Shown here piece by piece: positions 1 through 12,059 of a stretch of 64,000 nucleotides of DNA. Source of the DNA: Casuarius casuarius. Taxonomy: Eukaryota > Chordata > Aves > Casuariiformes > Casuariidae. Below the pieces are notes generated by a model. The model saw nothing but the letters and a program-made list of their open reading frames with translations, was not told where the DNA came from and ran no database searches. Numbering within the stretch: the first letter of the stretch is position 1; each line of letters opens with the position of its first letter. The translations under genes were made by a program, and so were the position numbers. Where the stretch lies: contig PTFA01000017.1 in assembly GCA_003342895.1 (NCBI GenBank), positions 1,176,016-1,240,015 on the forward strand. The letters are read 5' to 3'.

Positions 1-1170
1 CGCTGGCACAGAGCTGGAGTATGCACTCTGACCTGGGAATTCAGAAGGACTCATGGTCTCCCAAGTCAAGTCAAAACTAAACCACCATTGTCGGACAAAA
101 AAATACCACAAACTCTCGTAAAACTGCCTCCAGAAATTCTCCCTTTTGTATTTTCTGTCCATACAGTGGAGAGAGTCTCTTTTGGCTGAAAAAGAGCCCT
201 GAATGTTGCTGTCCTGTCCATGGAGCTCCAAAGCCAATTAGTAACAGAAGGAAGAATCTTAAAAGGGCCACGTGACTGGCAGATACTTTAAGTGGCCAAG
301 TTTTTCCGAACTGATAAGAAAATTTCCAGGACACAGAATCCTTATGAACAGCTGAAGATCTGTGCTATTTGGGGAGGTGTATTTATTCAGGTCATGGAAA
401 GTCTAGGTTTGCCAGCTTACAGCAACCATGTGTGGACAACAGCAAACCTGATGCTGCATTTGGCAACTTCTGTAAAACATCATTGACTACAACAGCAGTG
501 TTGTAGTATAGACAAAGTCCATGTGTGCCTCATTTCCCCATCAATGAAATAATATTTCATGTGATGTTTAATTTAGAATATAAACTATACAAGTCAGGGG
601 CTGTCTGATTTTGTAGCTCTTACCTGCGCTACAAAGGGGAGCATTCAGATATACCATGGACTTTCTCCTACAAGTCATTAGTTTTTCTTGTTTGTGACAT
701 GACAGCTCCTTGTGACTCATAGCATCACACTAAAATGGCATGACTCTAATGCCTAGGACCTCAGTAAAGGAAATATATTTGATAGATTGCTGCAGGTTTT
801 GCTTCTTTGCTTCATTGATCTACAGTCAGCTCCAATTTTGAAGATTTTTGACTCATGCTGCATGCTGGGCAGTACAGAACAACAGAGTAACAAGGAAAAT
901 TTGCCACTACCAGGAAGAATATGATGCAAGAAAGGTGTATGTTTAGGTTTGGTTATTGTTTTGTTTTCAGGGCATGGGTGGGGGGAATCACCTCAGTGGC
1001 AGTACATAAGTAGATTGAAGTAGTTCATACTCAAAGAAGAACAATCACCTGTGATGAAACCTATTGACTGCTGTGTCGGAAGAATTTGCTAATGTGCTAT
1101 TTAATTCTTAAGCTAAATTTGGATCAGGCTGTAGGGGACATAATGACATTCGGATCAATATAGTAGCAGC
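1..1170. other. Unique non-coding sequence, no gene seen
   Basis: The open frames here (85 codons on the minus strand from 334, 64 codons on the plus strand from 292) have no recognisable domain, splice context or repeat identity. I see ordinary AT-rich sequence and no transposon signature. Confidence 0.6.
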
Positions 1171-1206
1171 ATTGGCATTGGCATTGGCATTGGCTTTGGC
1201 ATTGGA
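1171..1206 (+). repeat. Hexamer tandem repeat (ATTGGC)6
   Basis: Six head-to-tail copies of ATTGGC are visible. The fifth copy reads TTTGGC and the sixth ends in A. It is a short minisatellite-like array in unique sequence. Confidence 0.9.
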
Positions 1207-1282
1207 ACAAAACAAACATTTTTGTTTTAGTAGAGCAGCATATTGCTTTGCTTGATCTTCTGCAATAAACTACTGCTCAGTG

Positions 1283-1320
1283 CTGCTGCCTTTGAAGTCA
1301 ATGCGAAAACACCCGCCAGC
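1283..1320. repeat. Possible half copy of a short palindromic interspersed repeat
   Basis: The core CTTTGAAGTCAATGCGAAAAC resembles the GAAGTCAATGGG / CCCATTGACTTC palindrome common in amniote intergenic DNA, and it recurs in better form near 5.45, 9.9 and 15.2 kb. Only one arm is clear here. Confidence 0.3.
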
Positions 1321-2309
1321 CTCTGCAGAAACAAGACTGCATCATCTATTTCTAGTATGCAAACCATATTAAGGTGTTCCTGAGACTAAGCATAAATCAA
1401 GTCACTCTGAAGGTTTTATTGACTTATATGAAAAATAAACTGCCTTTCTTTCCCCTCAGCCTTCTGCTTTAACAGTCACTCACTTACTTACACAAACTGT
1501 AGACAAATGATTGACTGAAACAGTGCAAAGAATATCTTTTCACCTAATTGTATATGCTTCTTGATTTTATCTTCTCTGTTGAATTTTGTAAATCTTTTTT
1601 TTGTTACTGTATTTTTGTTAAAAATATTATACCCTTGGTTTTTGAGGATTTCTGATTTTCTTTAACTTCTGTTAGTTTTTACCAAGCTTATTATTACTAT
1701 TCTAAAGATTTCAGAGCCAAATGTCCCCAAAATATTTTAGAGAGATTTCGATATTGCACCTTTCAGTGTCTCAGTTCGGAGAGCGAAGGCAGCCTGGTCC
1801 AAGATCCACATTCAGGCCTTAACTTTGTTACAGACACATCATGCAGGTTTGATCACATCATACAGTCACTTGTTTTTTTTCTCTATTAGCGGACAAAATA
1901 AAAAGTTCCTTTGTCAGTCCTACTGAACTCTCTCAGTCAAAGGCCGCTACTTGCCGGATATTTATACAACACATAGCACAGCACGGCCTCTGTTTTATTT
2001 GGAATTTAGTAAACAACAGAGCATTAACATCTGAATCTGAAACAAAACTATTTTTGGTGATTTCATTGTTGTGTGTCTTGCATAATTATCTTCTTCCTAG
2101 AAAGCATTAAATGGCTCATCCGGCATTTCCAGGAGAAGCTTCACAGCATAATAGCTGCTGACATCTGCTTAAATATGGTAATAATTTAATCCTTATATAA
2201 CAAAATACGGGGCATAAAAGGTATTGTATGTGTTAGACAAGAAAGTGCAGCTTTTTTCAGGATGCATACAGGAAAGACTTACTTTTTGTCCCGTTCTCTG
2301 GGGAAAAAA
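1321..2309. other. Unique non-coding sequence
   Basis: No gene or mobile element is recognisable. The stretch ends at the 3' terminus of the CR1 element starting near 2310. Confidence 0.6.
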
Positions 2310-2320
2310 GAATCACAGTA

Positions 2321-4350
2321 TCACAGAATGGTTGAGGTTAGAAGGGACCTCTGAAGATCATCTAGTCCAAACACCCTGCTCAAGCCATTGCCCAGGACCC
2401 TATCCAGATGGCTTTTGAATATCTCCAAGGATGGAGAGTCCACAACCTCTCTGGGCAACCCGTTCCAGTGCTCTATCACCCTCACAGTAAAGAAGTTTTT
2501 CCCCATCTTCAGACAGAACTGCCTGTGTTTCGGTTTGTGCCTGTTGTCTCTTGTCCTGTTGCTGGACACCACGGAGAAGAGTCTGGCCCCATCCTCTTGA
2601 CACCCTCCCTTCAGATACTTGTACACACTGATCAGATCCCCCTGAGCCTTCTCTTCTCTAGGCTGAACAGTCCCAGCTCTTGCAGCCTTTCCTCCTATGA
2701 GAGATGTTCCAGTCCCTGAACCATGTTAGCAGCCCTCCACTGGACTCACTCCAGAAGCTCCATGTCTCTCTTGTATTGGGGAGCCCATAACTGGAGCCAG
2801 TACTCCAGATGTGGCCTCACCAGGGCTGAGTAGAAGAGGAGGATCACCTCCCTCGACCTGCTGGCAACACTCTTCCTAATGCAGCCCAGGATACCATTGG
2901 CCCTCCTGGCCACAAGGGCACATTGCTGGCTCATGGTCAACTTGTTGTCCTCCAGGACCCCCAGGTCCTTCTCCGCAGAGCTGCTCTCCAGCTGGCTGGC
3001 CCCCAGCCTCTGCCGGTGCAAGGGTTTGTTCGTGCCCAGTTGCAGGACTTAGCACTTTTCTTTGTTGAACTTCAGTGAGGTTCCCCTCTGCCCATCTCTC
3101 CAGCCTGTTGAGGTCCCTCTGAACGGCAGCCCTCTGGTGTATCAGCCACTCCTCCCAGTTTTGNATCATCTACAAACTTGCTGAGGGTGCATTTAGTCCC
3201 ATTGTGCAAGTCACTGAGGAAGATGTTAAATAGTATAGGTCTCAGTATCAGTCGGGGGGGGGCGAGGCGCATCACTAGTGACTGGCCTCCAGCTGGAATT
3301 TGTGGCACTGCTCACAACCCTTAAAGCCTGGCAGTTCAGTCAATTTTCAATCCACCCCACTGACCACTTATCTAGCCCATACTTCCTCAGTTTATCTATG
3401 AGGATGTTATGGGAGGTGATGTCAAAAGCCTTACTAAAGACAACGTAAACAGTATCTACTGCTCTCCCCTCATCTATCCATCCAGTTATTCCATCACAGA
3501 AGGCTATCAGATAGGTTAAGCATGATTTTCCTTTGGTGAATCCATGCTGACTACTCCTGATCACCTTCTTATCCATCACATGCTTTGAGATGACATCCAG
3601 GGTGAGCTGTTCCCTCCCATTTCCAGGGATGGAGGGGAGGTGGACCAACCTGTAGTTCCCTAGGTCTCCCTTCTTGCCCTTTTTGAAGACATTAGCCTTC
3701 TTCCAGTCCTCAGGCACCTCTCCTATTCTCCATGTTCTTTCAAAGATGTTTGAGAGTAGCCTAGCAATGACATCTGCCAGCTCCCTCAATACTCGTGGGT
3801 GCATCACAAGAGGGTCAATGGACTTGTGGATGTCAAGTTTGCCTAAATGACCTCTAACCTGATCCTCCTCCACCACAGGAAAGTCTCCTTTCCTCCAGAC
3901 TTTCTCCCTGATCTCCAGGGTCTGTGATTCCTGAGGTTTGGTGTCAGCAGTAAAGACTGAAGCAAAGGCGGCGTTCAGTATCTCTGCCTTCTCTGTATCC
4001 TTTGTCACCAGGGCCCTTGTCCCATTCAGCAGTGGGTCCACATTCTCCCTAGTCTTCCTTTTGTAGCCAATGTATTTAAAGAAGCCCTTCTTGCTGTCCT
4101 TGACATTCCTTGACAGATTAAACTCCAAATGGGCCTTGGCCTTCCTAGTCCCATCCTGCCTACTTGGATGATGTCCCTATATTCCTCCCAAGTGGCCTGC
4201 CCCTGCTTCCACCTTCTGTACACTTCTATCTTCTGTTTCAGTTTTGCCAGGAACTCCTTGTTCATCCATGCAGGTCTCCTGCCCCCTTTTCTTGACTTCT
4301 TGCTCATTGGGATGCACCGTTCTTGAGCTTGAAGAAAATGAACCAGGATC
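2321..4350 (-). pseudogene. Broken CR1 ORF2 (reverse transcriptase and C-terminal region)
   Basis: CR1 ORF2 encodes the endonuclease/reverse transcriptase that copies element RNA at a nicked chromosomal target. This remnant starts just upstream of the RT domain. A 262-codon open frame (4128 to 3340) holds the RT fingers and palm, including a GNYR-like stretch, the SQHGF...GKSCLTYLIAF segment and a SKAFD motif with the first catalytic Asp. After a frame shift, 3308-3072 carries LFNIF and the FVDD box with the Asp pair; the next codon contains the N at 3164. The frame shifts again, and 3021-2746 reads through [20 protein letters not shown] to MELLE, ending at a TGA that probably derives from CGA. 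A final open frame (2626-2321) keeps MYKYLKGGCQEDGARLFS and the LPREVV segment. At least three frame shifts or stops mean no functional protein is made. The frame breaks near a run of nine G at 3254-3262. Confidence 0.9.
3164..3164. other. Assembly ambiguity (N)
   Basis: A single N lies in the codon directly after the FVDD box of the CR1 reverse transcriptase. It reads as NCA on the minus strand, where the family usually has Thr (ACA). Two more lone Ns occur at 34632 and 42616. Confidence 0.95.
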
Positions 4351-5446
4351 TGGTGATAAAACACTACAGGGCACTGCACGTCAGAGATACCTAAAACAAT
4401 TTATTGCCTTTTTTTTCTGTAGATTCATTACCTTCAACAAAGATTTTCATATGCTATTATGGTTTAATGATTCGTAATATCATTTTCAGTAACACCTATG
4501 TAGCACTATGTAGCTTTACTCTCATTATACCTTTTTCTTCCTTCAAATGTCCCAAAATACCTGACAAGGGTGGTTCCTGATGAGTTCACATGATGGATGA
4601 TCTAGAGGTCTATCTACTCTCCAGGTCTATCTCACCATTTCTATCTGGCAAAGCGGTACACATCTACAGACATCTGAAATAACTGTTACATTCAGCTCAG
4701 CAAACTTCAGATATGTTTTCATGTATTTATTCCAGTGTCTCTAAAGTTTCCTGACCAGCAAATTACTTTCAATACTCAAGTTGTCTTGCAGACTACCAGA
4801 TACATAGAACCAAATGAGTAAATTTTGTAATCCACCTTGGGTAGTATGGCTGTACAAAATATCACTCATCTACAGACCTAAACTCTAAAACCACTGGTTT
4901 AAAGCAAGAATTTAATCCTCCCACTCAACCAACCCTCCCTGTCACCTGCTCCTTCCTCCTTCCCCTTTCTCCTTCTCTTTCCCTTACCCTTCCTCCTTCC
5001 TTTTTTTGCTTTGCTTTTCTGGAGAAAACAGATGGGGATCTGAGCTTTGCAGCTGAGTCCATCTCTATGCTGAAGAAAACGTGTGGATCCATAGGAGTAT
5101 GTATAGCATCATGATTGGTAATTTCTTTGGTCAAGTGGACACAGTTTGTATCGCAAATTATACGTATAAATACTTACATGCATCATAGAGATACACGCTT
5201 ATATTTTCACCTTGCAATTTTGCAGAATTTCTTTTAATTCATTTTTTTTCCTGGTATAGTCTGTGTATCATGTTTTCCTCTTCTGTACCCAAGAATCGGT
5301 TAAGTAATCTTTATCAAAGTGAGCTACAAGCTCTGTGAATAGATTTGTGCAGATGGATGGGATCCAAAAGAGCACCACCAACAGCCAATCACAAACATTG
5401 CTTTGTCTCAGTTTTAACAAAGAGAGAAAAAAGTAACCACCAATAA
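4351..5446. other. Unique sequence with a pyrimidine-rich tract at 4918-5010
   Basis: Between the CR1 truncation point and the palindromic repeat at 5.45 kb, the only visible structure is a plus-strand C/T-rich tract made of CCTTCCTCC- and CCTTTCTCC-like words. No gene is recognised. Confidence 0.6.
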
Positions 5447-5514
5447 TTCCAAAAGCCACAGAAATCAGTGGGAGTTTTTCCACTAATTTCAGGTGTTGGA
5501 TCAAAGCCTATATA
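5447..5514. repeat. Short palindromic interspersed repeat, old
   Basis: CCAAAAGCCACAGAAATCAG, then GGGAGTTTTTCCACTAATTTC, then TTGGATCAAAGCC. This is the decayed GAAGTCAATGGGAGT / CCATTGACTTC palindrome flanked by inverted TTTGGATC-type ends. The same pattern occurs near 9.9 kb. The element supplies the first third of a 78-codon minus-strand frame (5504-5268), so that frame is not a host exon at its start. Confidence 0.5.
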
Positions 5515-8500
5515 TCTTAGTCACCATAAAGAACAGAATCTAGAAATCAAACTGTCCTAAAATATCAGTCAGTGTTAGCTGTGATACTTTCTATTGATGG
5601 TATGGTGGCCAAAAGATATTTTGGAAAGGAAATCTGTTTTTATTCCCTTTGTTAACTAAAATGTAAAAGGTAATTTGAAAATAAATTATTGTAAATGTAT
5701 ATTGAAATGGTAGTTTTTTAAGCTAAGGTTTGAATATAGGCTCTCTAATCTCCTACCTACAATATTGATCAGTATATGTTTGTTTACCTTTTTTCTTAAG
5801 TTTTTAATTAAAGAAGCTAAGGGCTAAAGGGCTAAGCACCTAAGTATTTCCTCTGATCTGTCTCATTGGGGTTTTAAGACTTTGTCTAGAATTCCAGAAA
5901 AGTTGTTTTATGGCTCCTCACCAAGTCAATACACAGCTTATTAATTAGTAAGTATATTGCTGAGTGGGACCTAATTATATTCAGAGTGGCTCTCTCATTT
6001 TTTTCCAAATATGAGCATATATAACAAATTGATTTTCTTTACAAGATTTAATTCTTTAGTAAGTGTTGATTAAACTGGGCTCTTCTGGACAAAACCTACC
6101 TAGATGTAGAACCCCTTAACCAAAAATCCTTGCTATATAGTTGAATATATTTACTAATGAGGTATGTTTTATGCTGTGTTTGCTAGAATTGATGCTACTT
6201 GTATGTACAAACAGCTCTTTTTCTGGTGTGACTCAGCTGAGAAGATTTTAGTTTGATACTCCAGAGCACCAAGTCTGGGAATTTGTTTAAATAAAGATAA
6301 GGACGACATGAAGTGTGCCTGGCATACCAATCTTTTAAAAGTTGGTCTGCAGAGAAAAATGTGTTTGAATATTCAAGACACTTTCAAAAAGTAGTTGCTT
6401 GAAAGTTATGCATTAAGTTCTAGCTTTAAAATGAAGGTACTCTCTGTCTAGTGCTCTACTTGCTATTCGGGAAGCCTGGAAGGGAATTCATATTTTGGAA
6501 CCTGGCTGGTAGACCTGTGACAGTCCCATTTGGTTTGCAAAGTGCACCTACCACTTCATTCAGTGTTGGGCCTATTTACACATGACTTTTGTTTAATAAT
6601 TGAAATTTGTCTATATTTTCATAAGAGGGAAGAACTGCATTTTTAATTATCCTCACATAAATTATTTACACAGAGCCTTTTCTTGACTTCTTTCAAGTAC
6701 AAGTATTTTAAAGATACAGAGAGAATAAGCCATTTTACAACTCTGTGGTCACTAGAAGGGAGGTTAGAACATTTCTCATCCACAAACACTGCTGATAAAT
6801 TTGATGATGGATGAAGATTTTTGCTTTGTCCACTCAAACCTTGCAAATCATAATAATTGAGCTCAGAATGCCTGGAAGAGTTCCTTAAAGATTTTTTGAA
6901 GTTCTTGCCTGCTTCCGGTTTGATCAAGAAAAGAAATTATAATTTGAACTAGTTTGCCTGCTTAAAGAAAAAGAAAGTCACACCAGCAGCTTTGAAAAAT
7001 AAGGCTATAGGCTCTATCGAAGGAAAAAATATTCTTCTCCACTTCAGACTACTTGAGAGAGATTATTAGCCTCTTGTGGCACCAATGAGCTGTTGTTAGA
7101 GGCCCAAAAGACCCCATATATCCTTTACGAAAAGGAGGGAAAGAAGATTTTATAAAGGAAAGAGGCACTCTTCAACATGATGCTTACCATGACAGGAGCA
7201 GTTTGTGGAGATGAGCAGTTTGGGCTGCAGTGGGGATGTAGGCAATGGGTCCACAAAATATGCTCATCTTGGCAATGGCTATGCATAAGCCATTACTCAA
7301 ATCAATTTAGCTTGGGTTTTGCAGGATGATCCAGCAACTTGCTAATATTAATTAACCAGATTTGCAAGTGCATATTTCTAAGGAGCAAGCAGTTCTGAAA
7401 ACAAGCCATTGATTACTGTCATTACATAGCCAGACTGCCCAGGCTGTAACTGGCTAGAGATAGAGAGATAGACATATTTGTATATATTTATGTGTCTATA
7501 TATCCACTTACAGCTCTCTACCCAGGCCAGTTTCAGAAACAAAACATTATTCAATACCCTCAACATACGGGAAGCCTGTGGTGAAGCAAGGCATGTAATT
7601 ACTGATCTAGTTGCAAAGTTCCCATCCCTTGTCATGCTTAATTCGTCTGAAGATTTTGATCCTGCTGAGCCTTCTGAGACCTGTGAAGTTGGAGGTAGGC
7701 TGTTGTTCAGCCTGCCTTAGCCCCCTTTCTCATTTGCACCTATTTTAAAATTGTTCATATTATTTTATTTCAGATACAATTTATTGTATCACAACAGCAT
7801 TTGGCTATTTCTAAAAATAAGAATCTCCATGTCAAAAGACTGGTCTTTACATTTGCTTCTTATTGCTACTTTCCCCTGTTTTTGTAGGGAGTTTCTCAAA
7901 GATTTTGCATTCAAAACCTCCATCATTTATTTGCATTATGCACGTAAACCAGCTACACTTCAAGAGGACCTCTGGCATCTTAGAAATGTTACAGAGGCTT
8001 TGATTAACTGATAGTACTGTTCAACACATATTGCCCTTCCCGAGAATGTCAGCTATTCTTAATATGTTTCATGTTGCAGAACTCTGCCATGAAATTTAAA
8101 CAATTTTTTTTATTTGGAGAAGCGAAGAAAGATTTTTGGCAAGTCGTGAAACTTCGATATTGAATATCTTTCTTAGTGATGGAATTAATACTTTTTTCCT
8201 CCAAGAAAATCAAGAACATTGATAAAAGATTCATATATTAAGTTTTCTAAGCCAATCAGAAACTATAGTGATACATCATTATTATTAATTTGTATTGTAG
8301 TAGTACCTAGGAGTTATTTGACAGTTCTGAATTACTAGAGGGTATACTTATTTGGGGGAAACAATCCTAAATTTAATTGTTTTCGAAATTAGTAGTGTTT
8401 ACCATTGTATGCAACAGCTCTTTAGATAAGCATGAGACTTCATACAGACTGGACAAATTATCCCCCATTATAATCTCACAGTGTCAATTAGACTTTGCAA

Positions 8501-9002
8501 GAATAATTATTTTTGAACATATAGAATGTGTTAGGTACTTTGAAAAATAATTTAAATCACCAATGTTCATTTGCAGCAGTCTTGGACTTAGAGCACAAAA
8601 TGGATCTGAGGTAGAGGATATTTTGGCAGATGGATAGTGGAAGCTTAGTCTTCGTGTGGAGCCCAGTTGGTTTTGCAAATCAGGATGAATTCTTCCTGTG
8701 TTTTGAACACAGGAGTAAAAGAGAGAGTCTGTGCCCTGAAGTGCCATCAGTCACACTTCGCAACTTCCTTCTAACTTAATCAAATTTTGTCTGAAAAGAA
8801 GTCAGGTTTTAGCACTGTCAGTTCAAGGCTATTCCAGAACACAAGAGCTACAACCCCCCAATTTCCAGACAGGCTTTATTCACCCCTCTGCAGCTGTTAC
8901 TTTAAGCAGTTCTTTTCCCTCCCTGGTCTGTTTATGAATATTCCCTCTCATCCTTCATTTTTCTGAGTGAAATACACACATGCCTTTAAGCTCTTCTTAC
9001 AG
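5515..9002. other. Unique AT-rich sequence with one weak exon-like signal
   Basis: No repeat family is recognised. Around 7500-7720 and 7886-8011 the plus strand has open frames with splice-like borders (see findings), but the phases do not join and no homolog comes to mind, so I call no gene. Confidence 0.5.
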
Positions 9003-9030
9003 GATAGGCTCTCCATAGAGAGAGCCTATC
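9003..9030. repeat. Perfect 11-bp inverted repeat with 6-nt loop
   Basis: GATAGGCTCTC (9003-9013) is followed by a 6-nt spacer and its exact reverse complement (9020-9030). There is no T tract or gene context that would make it a terminator. It is probably incidental. Confidence 0.85.
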
Positions 9031-9877
9031 TGTTCACCCTGATAGCTTTCCACGATACCTCTTCATTCAATAGCATTTTCACATGGCAGAGGGTGTATTA
9101 CTTGCACATGAGATTTTCATATTTTTTTAGCGTGTATTTGTGAAAATGTGAAAGACGGATGTCCATGTGATATAGTGCTTTGTTTTGCTGACTTTCGGGG
9201 AGGGTTTTCTGTTCATTTGCATTAAGGTCAGGAATCTGTTCCATTATCCTTTTGATCTCTACCCAGTCCATTTCATACATAACTTGCCGTGTGTCTTCCA
9301 TCTTCTGGCGCAGAGCTAGCAAGATACACCGTGGCCTTTATTAGAAGCCATGAGAATGTGTCCAAACAATACAAATGAACTAGAAGATCTTCTGTATTTA
9401 AGTGCTCTAATAGTGTCCACAAGGTAGGGGAAGATGACCTCTGGAATTTTTCTCTTTCTGACTGCTTTTCCTTCCAATGCTTGACCTTCTAAATTAAGCA
9501 TCCTTCCTTTAGGATGCTTTCCCCTTTAGGAGAAAGAAAAGCAAAACAGAATAATGGCCTTTTTCTCCATCTTGTGCACAAAGTCATACCTGTTTGACTA
9601 GCAGAAATTCTTGATGCAATATATGTAAGCAGCCCAAGGACAAGGAGACCACTAAGGGTGTTTTTTTCCAAATTTGGATATGCTAATGGCTGTCTTCAGC
9701 TACAGTTTATTTCTAATATCAGAGAGAGGAGTAAATCAAATTCACATTTTTAACTCATTTTTTCCTATGGGGTTCTGTGCATGCTTTCTTTGAAGTATTT
9801 TCCACTCTTCTGATAGATTTTTCAGTACGTTTTGATGTGACAGGGGAGCTGACAGGATGCTGAGAGTTTAAGGGTTT
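9031..9877. other. Unique sequence with a possible signal-peptide-like minus-strand frame
   Basis: A minus-strand frame from 9671 begins MEKNTLSGLLVLGLLTYIAS and runs to a CAG|GTATGA donor-like site after base 9590. A second open frame lies at 9322-9098. No family is recognised, and the evidence is too thin to call a gene (see findings). Confidence 0.4.
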
Positions 9878-9950
9878 AAAACCTGACCAAAAGACCACAG
9901 AAATCTGTAGGAGTCTTTCCATTGCCTTCCATGGGGTCTAAATCTGTTCC
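9878..9950. repeat. Short palindromic interspersed repeat, old
   Basis: AACCTGACCAAAAGACCACAG, then GGAGTCTTTCCATTGCCTTCC, then ATGGGGTCTAAATCTG. This has the same arrangement as the copy at 5447-5514, but the central CATTG-CTTCCATGG part is better kept. Confidence 0.5.
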
Positions 9951-10721
9951 TTAATAAACTTCCCTTACGAAACCTGGGATTTGCTTACCCCCCGGTGGTA
10001 GGTACATTTGGTTCTTTTTCCTTTCATTTCCCTTTTACATTTTGTCAGCTAGACTTTCTGTCAGCCACCTCCACATTTTTTCTTGTTTTATGATGTGAAA
10101 GATCTCCTGTGTTGGAAAACCAAATCTCTCAAGTCTATACAAAAAATTAGCCCACTGTTGTTTCTGAAGCAGAAATATACAAACAGAAATGAAGGTGCCT
10201 TTGAAAAGCAAGGGGTAAAAGTTGCTGCAGCAGGAAGGACACGCAGAACTAGAAAAGTAAATAGACTGATGCTAGCTTATTGCAGTTATGCATTTAATTC
10301 AACAGGTTTAATAGTCAAGCCAAAAAACATGACAGAAACATCTTAAATATAGCCCACTTGGTCAGCAGTAGACTGTAAGCAGCTTTCCAGGGTAGGCAAA
10401 TATGCTGAGGTCTGGACAGCAAACACCTCATGTCATAGATGCACACCTGGCTTGCATTCAGAAGACCTCCCTCCTTGGATATGACCATTCATTCTCCATA
10501 TTTCCAACTCAGCCCTGCCCTGGTTTCCCAGGCTGCTTTTCTAGAGCAGCAGCGGCTTCGCAGCAAGGCCAGTCGAGCTCCCCAAGGTTTTCCTGAGCAG
10601 TCCTGTGCACAAAGAAGTGGCAGGAGAATAATCTGGGAGCAAGTTTTAGACTTAGTATGTGGGGGGAAAACAAACAAACAAAAACTTATTTCCATTTCAA
10701 ATTGCAGTGAGTCTGGTGCAG

Positions 10722-10726
<5 letters not shown>
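9951..10726. other. Unique non-coding sequence
   Basis: No gene or repeat is recognised before the TG microsatellite. Frames of 87 and 120 codons start here; the second owes its length to the dinucleotide repeat. Confidence 0.55.

Positions 10727-10783
<57 letters not shown>
10727..10783 (+). repeat. (TG)28 microsatellite
   Basis: There are 28 uninterrupted TG units, followed by TAGGTGTG. The repeat produces the artificial CVCVCV and HTHTHT peptides in overlapping frames. Confidence 0.97.
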
Positions 10784-10785
<2 letters not shown>

Positions 10786-12059
10786 GTGTGTATTTACGTA
10801 GACAGATATAGTTTTCTTTCTTTCTCATAAAAGGTTCTGGATATGTAATTTTACTTCCACTGTTCTTCCAAAATGAAAACAAACAAAAATGTGATGAAAG
10901 CTGTTCCTCTTTCCTCCTATCAATAGCACAGATTAAACACTGTGAAGAAAATGTAAAATAAAAGGTGACTTTATCATTTCAGTTCAAAATATCTTGTCAT
11001 CAAGTCAAAAGAGAAGTGTTGTGGAAGAGATGTCTAAACAAGATACAGGAAGGTCCTTTTATAAGAAAGACCTTCAGCAGTCTTAACGAATTCACAGTCT
11101 TGATTTGAGGAAAGAGTCTGTCCTCCCACAAAGGTTATCTGAAATTTCCATAACATCTATTCTTCTGGTTAGCATACGGGCAGGAGAAAATAAAGGAAGG
11201 TTCCTATATTGCTAATGGTATGTGCAATATTTCAGTTGTAGGTTTTTTGGCCTCCAGTCACTGAAGCCTATGGAAAAGCAATTTTTGCTCTTTTACAGAA
11301 GATAATTCTGAAAATTATTAGTGTTCTTCTCGGGCTTTGTACATTTGGACTCATGGTAAGTAATCCAGATAAGAAATGAGATATGAAAAATATCACCCTT
11401 AAAATATTCTAAAAATACACAATATTTCCAGGTTTACTGTAAACTGTTACGTTCTGATTATTTAATATCATGGTAGTACAGGACTTACAGGTATTTATTT
11501 GAGATGGCCTATTTGCAGCTTTCTACTTTCGGTAACTTGCTGTCCTAAACTCATTCACATAAAACTTTCATGTCATCTTTATGTATCATTTTATCGCTCA
11601 TACATTAGTTATGGTGATAAATGAGTGAAATGTCACCAGTCCTGGTAGGAGGAAGACATGTTCAGGATAAAAGTATGAGGCAGTTCAGCTTGTTTTTGAA
11701 CTTGGATAGTGGAAATAACGGGAGCTATCAGCAAGATACACGTGACATCCATGCCTGGACAGAAATTAAACCTTATGGAATTGTAGAAAAAAGGAATTGA
11801 GGCAAAAAAGCCAGAAACTATCATGATGTCCCTGAGTATCTCCAGTATCTCCAACATCTTCAAAGCCATGTGCACTTTACCTACTTCTAGCACAAAACAG
11901 ATATAGAACTGGTGTTCCCATTTCACCTGGAGTAGGTAATGACTTGTTGATCCCTCCTTGGCAAAGATGTCATCCTGTGGATTTACTACACTGAAAGGTT
12001 TCCCTAAAGGAGTTTAAAGTCAGATGTGACGAGAGGCAAGAAAAAACTCTTCCCTTTAG
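10784..12059. other. Unique non-coding sequence
   Basis: AT-rich sequence with no recognised gene or repeat. The longest frame is a chance 97 codons on the minus strand. Confidence 0.55.

Larger units (their letters stand above)
2310..4350 (-). mobile_element. CR1 LINE, 5'-truncated, about 2.0 kb
   Basis: This is a chicken-repeat-1 non-LTR retrotransposon inserted in the minus orientation. On the minus strand the element ends in ATTCTGTG-ATACTGTG-ATTCT, the short terminal direct repeats typical of CR1, and lacks a poly(A) tail. Just inside lies the conserved 3' block, read on the plus strand as GGTTGAGGTTAGAAGGGACC (2331-2350). The interior encodes reverse transcriptase and the C-terminal region of ORF2. 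ORF1 and the endonuclease domain are absent, so the copy is 5'-truncated, as most CR1 copies are. Similarity fades between about 4345 and 4385, so the 5' boundary is approximate. It is the best preserved mobile element in the window and probably the youngest. Confidence 0.93.

Noticed and set aside
2408..2719. 103-codon plus-strand frame
   Set aside because: It is antisense to the CR1 ORF2 C-terminal coding region.
5268..5504. 78-codon hydrophobic minus-strand frame that looks like a membrane-protein exon with a TGG|GTACAG donor
   Set aside because: Its first third is produced by the palindromic repeat at 5447-5514, so the peptide there is repeat-derived, and no family is recognised.
9003..9030. 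11-bp hairpin considered as a terminator or RNA gene
   Set aside because: No T tract, promoter or conserved RNA shape; inverted repeats of this size are expected occasionally.
10439..10882. Frames with CVCVCV and HTHTHT tails
   Set aside because: They are created by the TG microsatellite at 10727-10783.
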